Below, one piece after another: positions 22,899 through 32,197 of a stretch of DNA of 41,159 bases; within the stretch, counting starts at the first letter, position 1, and each line of letters starts with the position of its first letter. The translations under genes and the position numbers were made by a program. Origin of the DNA: UBA9676 sp036522155 (GTDB lineage Bacteria > Actinomycetota > Actinomycetes > Streptosporangiales > Streptosporangiaceae); NCBI GenBank assembly GCA_036522155.1, contig DATDGI010000033.1, positions 1 to 41,159 on the forward strand, in the 5' to 3' direction. The notes under the pieces were generated by a model. It did not search any database. It was not told where the DNA came from and saw nothing but the letters and a program-made list of their open reading frames with translations.

Positions 22899-23957
22899 CT
22901 AGCGGCCCGTGGTGGTTCTCATCGTGGCGGGCCGTCGGCCGCCGCCGCCCTCAGTACTGCTGCGCAACAGCAGCCGGGGCGGCAGCACCTCCCGGATCGG
23001 CGCGGCATTCAGCGGGCCGCCGAGCTGCCGTAGCAGGACCCGCACCGCGCGGCGGCCCATCTGCTCGATGTGCTGGTCCACGGTCGTCAGGTCGAAGATC
23101 GGTGACGCCGCCAGCCGGACCCCGTCGAAGCCAGCCAGCGCCACGTCGGCGGGCACTCGCAGCCGCCGGTCGGCCAGCGCCTCCAGCGTGCCCAGTGCCA
23201 CCGAGTCATTCGTGGCGATGATCGCCGTCGGTCTCGGCCCTCCGCGCATCCATTCATCGACTGCTCTGGCACCGGCGTCAGCGGAGAAGTCGCCGTTGGC
23301 GATCATGGGCTCGGCGCCGGAAGTCTTCTCCATCTCCTCGAGGAAGCCGTCGAGCCGCTCGGCGGCGTTCCGTGCGTATGCCGGGCCTGCCACGAAACCG
23401 ATCCGCCGGTGCCCTTGCCCGAGAAGGTGCCGGGTCAGTTCCGCAGCCCCGCCATGGTTGTCGGAGACCACGTAGCTGACCGAATCGCCGGCCGGGCGGC
23501 GGTTGGTGAAGACGACACGGCGGGTCTCATTCATTAGCGCGAGCAATATGTGCTCGTCTCTGGCCACCGAGGCGTGGACGACGCCGTCCAGGCCCTGGCG
23601 GAGCAGCCGGTCTAGGTACCTGCGAGTCTCGGCGGCGCGGTCGGCGGTGTTGCAGATGACCACCGTGTACCCGTCCCGCTTGGCCTCCTGCTCCACGCTC
23701 TTGGCCAGCTGTGGATAGAACGGGTTCGCGATGTCGCTGACCAGCAGCGCGATCAGCCGGGTCTCGCCGGATACGAGCGCGCGGGCGATCGGCGACGGCC
23801 GGTACCCGAGCGAACTGATGGCGGAGTGCACCCTGGCCCTGGTGTCGGCGCTGACGTCCGGATGATCACGCACGACCCGCGAGACCGTCGACACCGATAC
23901 GCCCGCCGACCTCGCCACGTCCACGATGGTCGGTCCCCGGTGTGTTTGTCTGGTCAC
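22899..23957 (-). CDS. LacI-family transcriptional regulator
   Basis: A 352-residue regulator. TIVDVARSAGVSVSTVSRVV at the N-terminus is the LacI helix-turn-helix, and the hinge helix region is YRPSPIARALVSG. The periplasmic-binding-like effector domain follows (LIALLVSDIANPFYPQL, GVVHASVARDEH, RRIGFVAGPA, AIIATNDSVALGTLEAL, VALAGFDGVRLA). It is the last gene of the long minus-strand catabolic run. The GTG at 23957 has GGGAG upstream; CCTAACGTGACC, an imperfect relative of the AACGTT operators at 38015-38038, overlaps the start. It probably binds a sugar or nucleoside-like effector and represses the operon. Confidence 0.92.
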   Translation of the reverse strand: MTRQTHRGPTIVDVARSAGVSVSTVSRVVRDHPDVSADTRARVHSAISSLGYRPSPIARALVSGETRLIALLVSDIANPFYPQLAKSVEQEAKRDGYTVVICNTADRAAETRRYLDRLLRQGLDGVVHASVARDEHILLALMNETRRVVFTNRRPAGDSVSYVVSDNHGGAAELTRHLLGQGHRRIGFVAGPAYARNAAERLDGFLEEMEKTSGAEPMIANGDFSADAGARAVDEWMRGGPRPTAIIATNDSVALGTLEALADRRLRVPADVALAGFDGVRLAASPIFDLTTVDQHIEQMGRRAVRVLLRQLGGPLNAAPIREVLPPRLLLRSSTEGGGGRRPATMRTTTGR

Positions 23958-23958
23958 G

Positions 23959-24273
23959 TTAGGGATTCTCCCTTCCCTCGGTCGTGGCCGCCTTCGTCAC
24001 CGGCCGAACACCCGCCCTCGTCGACGTGCCGGGTGTCGGTGATGACGGAAGCAGCGCCGGTGAAGTCAGGGACCGCGTGACCGTCACGACGCCAGCCACG
24101 CACCCGGTCGGCCAGCGGCGTCTCGGCGAGCAGCGCGCCGGGGGCGGGGGTAGGTCCCCCGGGTGAAAGCGGTATCGGCACGCACAGGCCTCACTGTCAG
24201 CACCGATCTCGGCGATGGCCCAGACAATCCGCTCGTGATCATGGATGTTCGCGGGCACGTCAGAGCAGTTCAT
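23959..24273 (-). CDS. Doubtful small reading frame between the aminotransferase and LacI genes
   Basis: A 104-codon frame begins inside the aminotransferase 3' end (ATG at 24273) and its TAA ends 1 bp before the LacI GTG, spacing that would suit an operon gene. The first 40 residues (MNCSDVPANIHDHERIVWAI, AEIGADSEACACRYRFHPG) look coding; the rest is Pro/Ser/Thr-rich like a wrong frame. In the second frame of the same strand, the later part reads LADRVRGWRRDGHAVPDFTG, which looks more coding. It may be a small gene with a frameshift near 24130-24160, where a G/C-run hairpin lies. No family recognised. Confidence 0.25.
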   Translation of the reverse strand: MNCSDVPANIHDHERIVWAIAEIGADSEACACRYRFHPGDLPPPPARCSPRRRWPTGCVAGVVTVTRSLTSPALLPSSPTPGTSTRAGVRPVTKAATTEGRENP

Positions 24274-25594
24274 CGCCGAGCCGTTCCAGTGCCCGTCCGA
24301 GCCTGGCGCACATCTGCTCCAGATCGGCCTCGGAGGCCACGAACGGCGGCATTACCAGCAAGTGGTCTCCCGCTTCTCCGTCTACCCCGCCGCTGCCCGG
24401 GTAGACGATCACGCCTTCGTTCAACGCCAGGCTCGCGGCTCGCTGCGCTGCCCCGGTGCCCGCCGCGAACGTGGCCTTGGTAGCCCGGTCGGCCACCAGT
24501 TCCACACCGGCGAGAAACCCCATCCCCCGCACGTCGCCCACGACCGGCAAGCTGCCGACACGCGCCCGGAGCTCGCCGAAGAGCACGCCCTCCATCTCGG
24601 CGACGCGCTCCACGAGTTTGTCCCGTTCGATGATCCGCAGAACCGCGAGCCCCGCCGCCGCCGCGACCGGGTGACCGGCGAAGGTGAAGTTGTGCTCGAA
24701 CCTGCCTGATCCGGCTGTCATGGCATCGACGAGCGACGACCGGGCCGCGAAACCGCCGAGCGGCACGAAGCCGCCGGAGATGCCCTTGGCGAACATGATG
24801 ACGTCGGGGTCGATGCCGAGCCGCTGCGATCCGAACCAGCAGCCGAGCCGACCGAATCCGGTAATCACCTCATCGGCGATCAGCAGGATGTCGTACCGGT
24901 CACAGATTTCCCGGATCCTGGCGAAGTACCCGCCCGGGGGGGTCATCGCCCCGGCCGCAGCCCCGACCACGGGCTCCGCGATAAAGGCGGCGACCGTCTC
25001 CGGACCGAGCCGCAGCACCGTGCGTTCGAGTTCGTCGGCGCACGCCAGCGAACAGCGGCCGGTCGCCCGGCAGTGACCGCATCCCCGGTAGATGTCAGGC
25101 ATCTCAATATGTGCGAACGGCAGCAGCAACGGCGCGTGCCGCTTGCGCCGGGCCGCGTGCCAGCCCGCCGAGAGGGCCGCCAGCGTGTTCCCGTGAAAGC
25201 TTGGCCAGCGTCCGACGATGCGCCACCGGTCCGGCTGCCCGCGCTCCAGCCAGTACTGACGCACGAATTTGAAACTGCTCTCCGCAGCTTCCGACCCGCC
25301 GGACGCGAAAAAGATGCGGCTGAGGCCGTCCGGAGCAACGGCCGCGATCCGCTCCGCGAGTTCCCGCACCGGCGGCGCCTCGAATCGCATGGCGTGCAGG
25401 TACTGCAAGGTGTCCGCCTGGGCGCGGATCGCCTCGGCGACCTCTGGCACGGAGTAGCCCAGGCAGGTGACGCCGACACCGGAGGCGGCGTCCAGATACC
25501 GTCGGCCATCGGCTCCAATGAGTTCGACCCCCTCGCCCCGGACGAAGACTGGAACTCGCTGTCTGAGGTCGGGGCTGATGACGCGGCTCGTCAT
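24260..25594 (-). CDS. Class III (omega-type) aminotransferase
   Basis: A 444-residue PLP enzyme of the ornithine/omega-amino acid aminotransferase group, which moves amino groups from terminal amines or beta-amino acids to pyruvate or 2-oxoglutarate. Visible: GRRYLDAASGVGVTCLGY, FFASGGSEAAESSFK (phosphate loop), WPSFHGNTLAALS, LLIADEVITGFGRLG (Asp for PLP nitrogen), and MFAKGISGG with the Schiff-base Lys (K270). A CGHC-x5-C-x3-C cluster in the middle corresponds to the CYRCPFG region of related enzymes. ATG at 25594 is preferred (AGGA upstream); a GTG at 25630 would add 12 residues. In this operon it could transaminate a beta-alanine-like product of the amidohydrolases. Confidence 0.92.
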   Translation of the reverse strand: MTSRVISPDLRQRVPVFVRGEGVELIGADGRRYLDAASGVGVTCLGYSVPEVAEAIRAQADTLQYLHAMRFEAPPVRELAERIAAVAPDGLSRIFFASGGSEAAESSFKFVRQYWLERGQPDRWRIVGRWPSFHGNTLAALSAGWHAARRKRHAPLLLPFAHIEMPDIYRGCGHCRATGRCSLACADELERTVLRLGPETVAAFIAEPVVGAAAGAMTPPGGYFARIREICDRYDILLIADEVITGFGRLGCWFGSQRLGIDPDVIMFAKGISGGFVPLGGFAARSSLVDAMTAGSGRFEHNFTFAGHPVAAAAGLAVLRIIERDKLVERVAEMEGVLFGELRARVGSLPVVGDVRGMGFLAGVELVADRATKATFAAGTGAAQRAASLALNEGVIVYPGSGGVDGEAGDHLLVMPPFVASEADLEQMCARLGRALERLGDELL

Positions 25595-25668
25595 GCCCGG
25601 ATCCTGCCGAGTTTTCCGCTGATCCTTCACGAGTCTTCGCTACCCGGCAGCTTCACGGCACGCTGACA

Positions 25669-26409
25669 TTAGATGACCGCTCCTCCGTTCGGGCTGATGA
25701 CCTGGCCCGTATACCACTGTGCGTCGGCCGAGCACAGGAATGCGATCGTCGCCGCTATGTCCTCGGGCCGCCCGAGCCGCCGCAGCGGAATGCTCGCCGC
25801 GTACTCGGTGGTCCTTTCTTCGTCGGATAGTATCCGGGTGTCGGTCGGACCCGGCGCCACCGCGTTGACCCGGACGCCGTAGGGTGCGACCTCCTTAGCC
25901 AGCGCCTTCGTCAGCCCGATGATCGCGCATTTCGTGGCCACGTAATGGACTTGCATCGCCTCTCCGACCAGCGCGAGCTCGGAGGAGATGTTCACGATGC
26001 AGCCTTCACCGGCGTCCAGCATCGCGGGTAGGACGGCGCGTGTGCATCGGTACACGCCGTAGATATTGGTCTGGAAGATCCAGTTCCATTCATTTTCATC
26101 AATATCGATGAACGGCGTGTGCCTGGCCACGCCGGCGTTGTTGACCAGGATCTCAATGGGGCCGAGCGCCTCCGTCGCGCCCCGCACCATCTCCGCGACC
26201 GAGGCGGCGTCGCTCACGTCGCCGGGAACCGCGACCGCCTTATGGCCGTGGGCCGAGCAGTCGTGCGCCAGCCGGAGCGCCCTCTCGGGATCCTCGTAGT
26301 AGCCGATCGCGACGGCGGCGCCTTCCTCAGCCAGCCGGCGGCTGGTCGCCGCGCCGATCCCGATGTTGCCGCCGGTGACCAGCGCGACCTTGCCCGCCAG
26401 GCCCCTCAT
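25669..26409 (-). CDS. Short-chain dehydrogenase/reductase (SDR)
   Basis: A 246-residue classical SDR. The cofactor motif is TGGNIGIG (TGxxxGxG), NNAGVA follows, and catalytic Ser, Tyr and Lys are in NISSELALVGEAMQVHYVATK. VNAVAPGPTDT and the ending YTGQVISPNGGAVI are typical of FabG-like enzymes. Substrate unknown; reduction of an aldehyde or ketone formed by the neighbouring aminotransferase, or oxidation of the sugar part, would fit. The ATG overlaps the stop of the dihydropyrimidinase-like gene by four bases (ATGA). Confidence 0.93.
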   Translation of the reverse strand: MRGLAGKVALVTGGNIGIGAATSRRLAEEGAAVAIGYYEDPERALRLAHDCSAHGHKAVAVPGDVSDAASVAEMVRGATEALGPIEILVNNAGVARHTPFIDIDENEWNWIFQTNIYGVYRCTRAVLPAMLDAGEGCIVNISSELALVGEAMQVHYVATKCAIIGLTKALAKEVAPYGVRVNAVAPGPTDTRILSDEERTTEYAASIPLRRLGRPEDIAATIAFLCSADAQWYTGQVISPNGGAVI

Positions 26410-27809
26410 GACTGCTCACTCCCCCGCCAGTTGACGCGAGGCCGGGCGATGAACTGCCCATGGCCGCGCTGTCCAGTCAGCTCGCCGTCCCGGACCACCT
26501 GGACGCCGCGGCTCCAGACATGGCGTGGCCGCCCGGTCAGCTCGAAATCCTCGTAGCACGTGTACTCGATGTTGGTGTGCATTTCGTCCACTGTCGGCCG
26601 CCACCGGGCTTCCGGATCAAAGACCACGATGTCGGCGTCGCTGCCCGGCGTGAGCGCACCTTTTCGCGGATAGAGGCCGAACAGCTTGGCTGGCTGGGTG
26701 CAGACCGCGTCGACGAAACGTTCTAGCGTCAGCCGGCCGCTGCGGACCCCCATGCTGTAGATCATCGGCAGGCGCACCTGCGCGCCGGGGATGCCGTTGG
26801 CGATCCGCCGGAAGTCGTCGCGCCCCCTGATCTTGTCCTTCTCGAAGTAGCTGGCGTCGTCCGAGCCGACGCTGGCGATCGTGCCGTTGCGCAGGCCCTC
26901 CCACAGCGTGGCCTGCTCGGCCGCCGGCCGCAGCGGCGGGCTCATGACGTACCGGTGCCCGTCGGGCCGTGCCAGGTAGCTCTCGTCGAGCACCAGATAG
27001 TGCGCGCACGTTTCCGCAGTGACCGGCGCCCCGGCGGCCTGGCCCTCCCGCACAGCCGCCACGCCGCCGGCGGTGGACATATGGACCACGAACAGCTGGC
27101 AGCCCGTCTCCTGGGCGAAGTAGATGCCGCGGCGGATGGCCTCCACCTCGACGACATCCGGCCTGCTGTGCGCGTGCCCCAGCGCTGACGTCTGGCCTTT
27201 GCCCAGCTGGTCCGCGATCCCCCACTCCAGCAGCTCCTCGTTCTCCGCGTGGATCAGCAGGGTGCCGCCCTCGGCGGCCATCCGCCGCATGAGGTCGAGC
27301 AGGTGGCCGCTGTCCACCATCCAGCCTTCCTGCTTGTACACCATGAAGACCTTGGTGGACGGGCAGCCGTACTCGATCATCGCGGGCAGGTCGGCGAGTG
27401 ACCGCTCGTCGGTGCGGGTGATGCAGCCGTGCAGCCCGTAGTCGATGACGACCTTGGGATCGGCGGTCTCGCGCCGCCGCTTGATCGTCTGCAGGGGAGT
27501 CTCCCCCGGCGCCTGGAACGCGAAGTCGATCACGCAGGTCGTCCCGCCGAGCGCGGCCGCCTCGGTACCCAGCCCGAAGTCATGCGTCGTGACGGTCCCC
27601 ATGCTCGGGTTCTCGAAATGCACGTGCGGGTCCACGCCGCCGGGCAGCACCAGCTGGCCTTCGGCGCTGACCGTCACCTGGGCTGCCATCCCGGACGGCG
27701 CCACGGCGATGTCGTGGATCATCCCGCTGGCCACGCCGACGTCGGCGGTCACCGCCCCCCACGGAGTCACGACCGTCCCGCCCTGGATCAGCAGGTCCAG
27801 CTCACGCAT
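26406..27809 (-). CDS. Dihydropyrimidinase/hydantoinase-family cyclic amidohydrolase
   Basis: A 467-residue (beta/alpha)8 metal hydrolase that opens cyclic amides (dihydropyrimidines, hydantoins, allantoin). Metal ligands: PGGVDPHVHFENP (H62, H64), STKVFMVYK (carboxylated Lys), LIHAENEELL (His), FVVHMSTAGG (His) and ASVGSDDASY (Asp). Family ending GALTPGSDADIVVFDPEARW. STKVFMVYK and PPLRP are closer to dihydropyrimidinase than to dihydroorotase. Start: ATG at 27809; a GTG at 27818 in GTGA overlap with the upstream gene is also possible, since GGAGG precedes both. It should act after a deaminase and before the nitrilase-family amidase. No dihydropyrimidine dehydrogenase is nearby. Confidence 0.92.
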   Translation of the reverse strand: MRELDLLIQGGTVVTPWGAVTADVGVASGMIHDIAVAPSGMAAQVTVSAEGQLVLPGGVDPHVHFENPSMGTVTTHDFGLGTEAAALGGTTCVIDFAFQAPGETPLQTIKRRRETADPKVVIDYGLHGCITRTDERSLADLPAMIEYGCPSTKVFMVYKQEGWMVDSGHLLDLMRRMAAEGGTLLIHAENEELLEWGIADQLGKGQTSALGHAHSRPDVVEVEAIRRGIYFAQETGCQLFVVHMSTAGGVAAVREGQAAGAPVTAETCAHYLVLDESYLARPDGHRYVMSPPLRPAAEQATLWEGLRNGTIASVGSDDASYFEKDKIRGRDDFRRIANGIPGAQVRLPMIYSMGVRSGRLTLERFVDAVCTQPAKLFGLYPRKGALTPGSDADIVVFDPEARWRPTVDEMHTNIEYTCYEDFELTGRPRHVWSRGVQVVRDGELTGQRGHGQFIARPRVNWRGSEQS

Positions 27810-27814
27810 TGGCG

Positions 27815-29329
27815 TCACTCCCCCTCCACCCACCGGCTGCGCGGGCCCTGGAGCTGGCGGGCCTGGGCGTACGCCGCCTCGAACGCGGGCACGAACTCCG
27901 CGAGCCGGTCGAAGGCGTCCTTGTTGTCGCGGAAGAACCGCGCGGCGGCCTCCCGGGCCTCCTCGTAGAGCCGAGCCTCGTCCACGCCCACGACCCGGCC
28001 GTCCTCGACGACCACCTCCCCGGCCACCAGCACCGTACGCACCGACTGGCCGTATTCCGAGAACACGATGTTCTGGACCGGGTCATTGAGCGGTACGTAC
28101 GCCGGGCTGTCGAGGTCCAGCAGGCACAGGTCAGCCTGCCGGCCTGGTTCGATCTCGCCCAGCTCATCGCCCATGCCCACCGCCGCCGCACCGCCGACTG
28201 TTGCCATGGCGAAGGCTTCCGGCGCACCGATCCACTGGGTGTACGGAGCACCTTTGATGTTGTGCAGGCAGCCGGCCAGGCGCATCTCGAGGAACACGTT
28301 CTGCGCATCGTTGGATGTCATGCCATCCGACCCGATCGCGACGTTGACGCCGCACGACAACAGCGCCGCCACCGGGGCTATCCCGCTGCCGAGGCGGAGA
28401 TTACTGGTCGGGTTGTGCACGACGCTCGCTCCGCTGCCCGCGATCAGGTCGATGTCCTCGTTGGTGACCCAGACCGCGTGGGCGATCACCGTGTTCGGTG
28501 TCAGGCAACCGAGCCGGGCCATGTGCGCGATCAGCGTCTCGCCGTAGAACAGCGGCCCGGTGATCGCCTGGACCCGGGTCTCCAGGACGTGGCTGACGCA
28601 CGGCACGTCGTGCCTGCCGACTACGTCCCAGATCGCCCGCAGGAACTCGTCCGTGCAGCGCTGTGGTCCTGAGGCTGCCATGGCCACCCGAACCCGGGCC
28701 CCAGGCACGTTGTGCCGGCTAATGGCGTCCTCGCAGATCCGCAGCGCCTCCGCCGCCGGGAACGGCTTGGTCCCCGCTATCTCCTGGTAGAGCTGGGAAT
28801 CCAGGTGATCCTTGACGAACGGGATGGTGTCCGGCATCGGCCGGTCGGACAGGTTGGCGGTCACGAACCCGCGCGCGCCAACGTCCTGGTACGCGCTCAG
28901 GACGGCGTCGATGCCTTCCGGCCGCAGGCTGTCGATGTGGTAGCAGTCATCCAGGAAGCAAGTTGTTCCCGTTCGCAGGCCCTCGACCGCGCCGAGCAGG
29001 GTCCGGGTCCGGAGGTCGGCCGGGCTGATCGGGGCGACCCCGGTGACCGGCACGGCCATCAGCATGTAGATCTCGAGCGGCAGCTTGTCAACCCGGCCGC
29101 GCAGGAAGTCGTCGTTCGAGTGCAGGTGCGCGTTGACCAGCCCGGGAATGACGATCCGCCGCGCCGCGTCGATGTCATCCGCGCCGAGGTCCGGTGCCGC
29201 CGCCGGAGGCGTGACCTGGGCGATCCGCCCGCCGGCGATCTCGATGTCGGCGGCCTCCAGGTCCCACCGGCCGGACCGGCGGCGCAGGACCTGCCCGCCC
29301 CTGATCCACCGCCGCCGTGTGCCTGCCAT
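27815..29329 (-). CDS. Deaminase-type amidohydrolase (TrzA/AtzA/SAH-deaminase group)
   Basis: A 504-residue amidohydrolase superfamily enzyme of the mononuclear metal subtype that deaminates or dechlorinates N-heterocycles. Motifs: VIPGLVNAHLHSNDDFLRG (HxH), a middle His in VPCVSHVLETRVQ, NTVIAHAVWVTNEDIDLI (His), and AIGSDGMTSNDAQNVFLEM (Asp). The SVVHNPTSNLRLGSGIAPV block is characteristic of guanine, SAH and triazine deaminases. A composite N-terminal beta-sandwich (WIRGGQVLRRRSG) precedes the barrel. It probably removes an amino group from a pyrimidine, purine or triazine-like ring. ATG start at 29329, 4 bp from the glycosidase stop. Substrate unknown. Confidence 0.92.
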   Translation of the reverse strand: MAGTRRRWIRGGQVLRRRSGRWDLEAADIEIAGGRIAQVTPPAAAPDLGADDIDAARRIVIPGLVNAHLHSNDDFLRGRVDKLPLEIYMLMAVPVTGVAPISPADLRTRTLLGAVEGLRTGTTCFLDDCYHIDSLRPEGIDAVLSAYQDVGARGFVTANLSDRPMPDTIPFVKDHLDSQLYQEIAGTKPFPAAEALRICEDAISRHNVPGARVRVAMAASGPQRCTDEFLRAIWDVVGRHDVPCVSHVLETRVQAITGPLFYGETLIAHMARLGCLTPNTVIAHAVWVTNEDIDLIAGSGASVVHNPTSNLRLGSGIAPVAALLSCGVNVAIGSDGMTSNDAQNVFLEMRLAGCLHNIKGAPYTQWIGAPEAFAMATVGGAAAVGMGDELGEIEPGRQADLCLLDLDSPAYVPLNDPVQNIVFSEYGQSVRTVLVAGEVVVEDGRVVGVDEARLYEEAREAAARFFRDNKDAFDRLAEFVPAFEAAYAQARQLQGPRSRWVEGE

Positions 29330-29333
29330 GCTC

Positions 29334-31283
29334 CTACTCCGGGAGGAAGCGGAAGACGCGCGCGGAATGCGCGGCCAGGCTCACCGGGAACCGTTCGGGC
29401 GCGGGCCTGGCGGCCTCCTCGGTTCCCAGCCGCGGCTCCGCGACCCGCCACCGCCCGGCCGGCCGGCCGAACGCCCGCGGGTTGAGCCAGATCGTCCCGG
29501 TGAACTCGTCATCCCTGGTGTTCCAGGCTCCGAGGGTCACCGAACCGTCCTCGGCGCGGTACAGGAACGTCCACACGCCGTCAATCCCCGACCAGGCGTA
29601 ACGCACTCCGCCCAGCGCGGCCACATCCGCCGCGACCTGGCCGGGCGCTGAGCTCACCAGGCGGCCGCTCTCGGTGACCCGGCGCACGTCACTCGCCATG
29701 CCGTCGTCGGGCTCGCCCGCAAGCGTCCGCGCCGGGAGCGGCGTGACCGCGATGAGGGACGCGCCCTGCTCCACCAGGTCGGCGACAGCCCGGACGTAAC
29801 CGGGCTCCGCCACCGGCAGGCCGGCGTGGATCAGCAGCTTCGGTGCTGGCCCGGGCGAGACGCCGGGGATCCAGAACCGGAAGTCCACATCGCGCGCAGC
29901 CAGCTCGCGGAACGTCTGCCACCACGGCGGCGGGGCCTTTGGCTCGTCCGCGGTAAGCCAGTGGTCGGGCAGCGTGCTCCAGTCCTCATCGGAGTCCAGA
30001 TAGATGGACTGGTGGTCCTGGAGGTTCCAGAGCATGCCGACGTCGGCCAGGTGCTCATCGGTAGCGGGCATGCCCTTGTACGAGGCGACGACCCGCTTGA
30101 AGCGCTCGTACCGTCCGGGGCGGATCTTGCCGGTGAGATTGACCGGCGCGTAGCTCCAGTCATCGCGCTCGACGAACATGTAGAAGTTCAGGCCGCGCAG
30201 GCCGGCCGCCTGGGCCGCCATCGGCATGTACTCCGAATGGTCTTCAGAGATGAATCCGAAATTATCGTCCAGCCCGATCCATCCGGACTGGAACTCCGCG
30301 GCCCAGGTGAACGGGAACCTCGCCCGGTGCAGCCGGTACCACCAGTTCGCGCCCAGTGCCTGGTCGCCCGGCATGTTCCGGGGCAGGCAGAGGTTCAGCC
30401 CGATCGAGTCCAGCTCCGGGGCGACGGCCGGCCAGTCGATGTAGGCGAGCAGCTGCTTCATGTTGGTGTAGGTCGGGACGGTCATCCCAGCATCGCGGTA
30501 CGCGTCCCGGCAGACCCGCGTGAACTCCGCGATCCGGGAGTTCAGGAAGCGGAAAGATTCGTAGGAAAACGCCGGGTGATCCTCGCGGTACCTCGGCGCC
30601 CGGACCTCCTCCCAGGACCCGAAGCCGGTCCTGAGCGACTCGTTGAGCTTGTCAACCGAGCCGTACTGGTCCTGCAGCCAGCCGCGGAACGCCGCGTCGT
30701 AGTACTGCGCGTCATACGGGATGTAGACGTCGCCGTCGACCTCGAACTGGCTCGCCGGGGTGCTGTACGGGTAGAGGATCTCGTTGTCGACTCCGAGGAG
30801 CACGACCGGGCCGCCTCGGTCAGCCTGCGCCGGGACGAGCACCTCGCACACGGCGTTGATGTACTCACGCATTCGCTCCAGGAACCGCGGGTGCAGACGG
30901 TCCAGCTGCATGACATCCTTGGCCGGCCCGCGCGTTTCCCACTCGGCGTCGATGATGGGCCCCGGCCGGACGAGCACCAGCAGGTCGCGCTCGGCGCACA
31001 GATCGAAGAAGCCGGCCAGGTCCCGTGCCGCGTTCGTCTCACCGGTGAAGTCGAACCGCCCCTGCTGCGGCTCGTGGAAGTCCCAGCAGATGAAGATCGA
31101 GACCAGGTCGATCCCGGCGTTCTTGATGGTGTCCAGGATTCGCGGCCACCAGATGGCGTTGTGACGGAAGTACTCGAACTGGGCGGCGACCAACGGCACG
31201 CTGATGCTGTCGATCTCGAAGCCCTCCGGCCCGAGGCGGACGCTCCGGCTGGCCGTCGTCGTGCTACCTGTGGTTTCAGCCAC
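29334..31283 (-). CDS. GH35/GH42-like beta-galactosidase family protein
   Basis: A 649-residue clan GH-A glycosidase. The barrel start is VPLVAAQFEYFR and IDLVSIFICWDFHEPQQGRF, as in GH35; LLVLVRPGPII follows. The likely acid/base is Glu168 (LLGVDNEI), the nucleophile Glu330 (FTWAAEFQSGW). After residue about 430 come accessory beta domains (GSVTLGAWNTRDDEF, FPVSLAAHSARVFRFLP). No signal peptide, so it acts on an imported glycoside or one made inside the cell. Finding such an enzyme between a nitrilase and a deaminase in one operon is unusual and suggests the substrate carries a sugar. Start ATG at 31283. Confidence 0.82.
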   Translation of the reverse strand: MAETTGSTTTASRSVRLGPEGFEIDSISVPLVAAQFEYFRHNAIWWPRILDTIKNAGIDLVSIFICWDFHEPQQGRFDFTGETNAARDLAGFFDLCAERDLLVLVRPGPIIDAEWETRGPAKDVMQLDRLHPRFLERMREYINAVCEVLVPAQADRGGPVVLLGVDNEILYPYSTPASQFEVDGDVYIPYDAQYYDAAFRGWLQDQYGSVDKLNESLRTGFGSWEEVRAPRYREDHPAFSYESFRFLNSRIAEFTRVCRDAYRDAGMTVPTYTNMKQLLAYIDWPAVAPELDSIGLNLCLPRNMPGDQALGANWWYRLHRARFPFTWAAEFQSGWIGLDDNFGFISEDHSEYMPMAAQAAGLRGLNFYMFVERDDWSYAPVNLTGKIRPGRYERFKRVVASYKGMPATDEHLADVGMLWNLQDHQSIYLDSDEDWSTLPDHWLTADEPKAPPPWWQTFRELAARDVDFRFWIPGVSPGPAPKLLIHAGLPVAEPGYVRAVADLVEQGASLIAVTPLPARTLAGEPDDGMASDVRRVTESGRLVSSAPGQVAADVAALGGVRYAWSGIDGVWTFLYRAEDGSVTLGAWNTRDDEFTGTIWLNPRAFGRPAGRWRVAEPRLGTEEAARPAPERFPVSLAAHSARVFRFLPE

Positions 31284-31316
31284 GAATGGTCACCTGTTCC
31301 TTCTGGCGGTTGCTCG

Positions 31317-32180
31317 TTAGCGTTGCTCTGGCGGGCCGCTGGCCGACGGCCGGGGCGCGGGCTGAAGATCTTCTGTCGCGGCGGTCAGGGCGCCGTAAAG
31401 CTCGGGCCTGCGGTCACGGAACATCGGGTAGCGCCGCCGCCACTGATCAACCTGGGCGATGTCGAGGTCAGCGGTGATCAGGTCGTCGTCGGTGCCGGAC
31501 GCCTCGGCGAGCAGCTCGCCCCCCGGTGAGACGATCAGGCTCTGCCCGGAGAAGATCCAGCCGTCTTCCCGGCCGACCTTGTTGCAGACCGCGAGGTAGA
31601 CGCCGTTCTCGAAAGCCCTGGTGATGTGCATCGCCTGCCACACGGGATGGCTCGGCGCCGCGAACGGCGCCACAACGAGCTCGGCGCCCCGCAGTGCCAG
31701 CGACCGCGCCACCTCCGGAAAGAAGGCGTCGTAGCAGATCATGATGCCGACGGTCCAGTCCTCGACGGCGAACACCGGGTACTTCGCGCCGTACCGGAAG
31801 TAGATCTTTTCCAGCCCGTAAACGGCGGCGGGGTGGGTCTTGCGGTAGGTTCCGCGGATCTGGCCATCGCGGTCGATCAGCGCGGCGGTGTCGTAGTAGG
31901 CACCGGCCATAGCGCGCTCCAGGATGGTGGCCACGCACCAGACCCGCTCCCTGGCGCAGGCGGCGGCGACCGCGGAGATGCTGGGGCCGTCCATCGGCTC
32001 GGCGTAGTCGAGATAGCGGTAGTCGCGGTGCTGGGCGAAGTACTCGACGTTGAAGAACTCGGGAATGACGACCAGGTCCGCCCCGCTTCCTGCCGCCATG
32101 GACACCATGTCGGTAGCGCGCGCGACATTCTTGTCCTTCGCGTCCGTCTGGCTCATCATTTGCGCGACCGCTATCCGCAT
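31317..32180 (-). CDS. Nitrilase-superfamily amidase (beta-ureidopropionase/N-carbamoylase-like)
   Basis: A 287-residue carbon-nitrogen hydrolase. The catalytic triad is visible: Glu41 (VVIPEFF), Lys114 (GTYRKTHP) and Cys149 (GIMICYDAFFPE). Length and the segment LRGAELVVAPFAAPSHPVW fit N-carbamoyl amidohydrolases and N-carbamoylputrescine-type amidases. In the operon it follows logically after the ring-opening hydrolase, releasing ammonia and CO2 from a carbamoyl amino acid. ATG at 32180 (MRIAVAQMM) is the family start; the longer upstream frame is not used. Cytoplasmic. Confidence 0.92.
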   Translation of the reverse strand: MRIAVAQMMSQTDAKDKNVARATDMVSMAAGSGADLVVIPEFFNVEYFAQHRDYRYLDYAEPMDGPSISAVAAACARERVWCVATILERAMAGAYYDTAALIDRDGQIRGTYRKTHPAAVYGLEKIYFRYGAKYPVFAVEDWTVGIMICYDAFFPEVARSLALRGAELVVAPFAAPSHPVWQAMHITRAFENGVYLAVCNKVGREDGWIFSGQSLIVSPGGELLAEASGTDDDLITADLDIAQVDQWRRRYPMFRDRRPELYGALTAATEDLQPAPRPSASGPPEQR

Positions 32181-32197
32181 GCCGGTTTCTCCCGCCG

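Noticed and set aside
22899..27809. Ordinary reductive pyrimidine degradation operon as a full explanation
   Set aside because: No dihydropyrimidine dehydrogenase is present, and glycosidase, transketolase, phosphoesterase and nucleotidyltransferase genes would be unexplained.
29826..31529. Plus-strand frame of 567 codons opposite the glycosidase
   Set aside because: Antisense shadow of a clearly recognisable GH-A enzyme; high G+C DNA commonly leaves such frames open.
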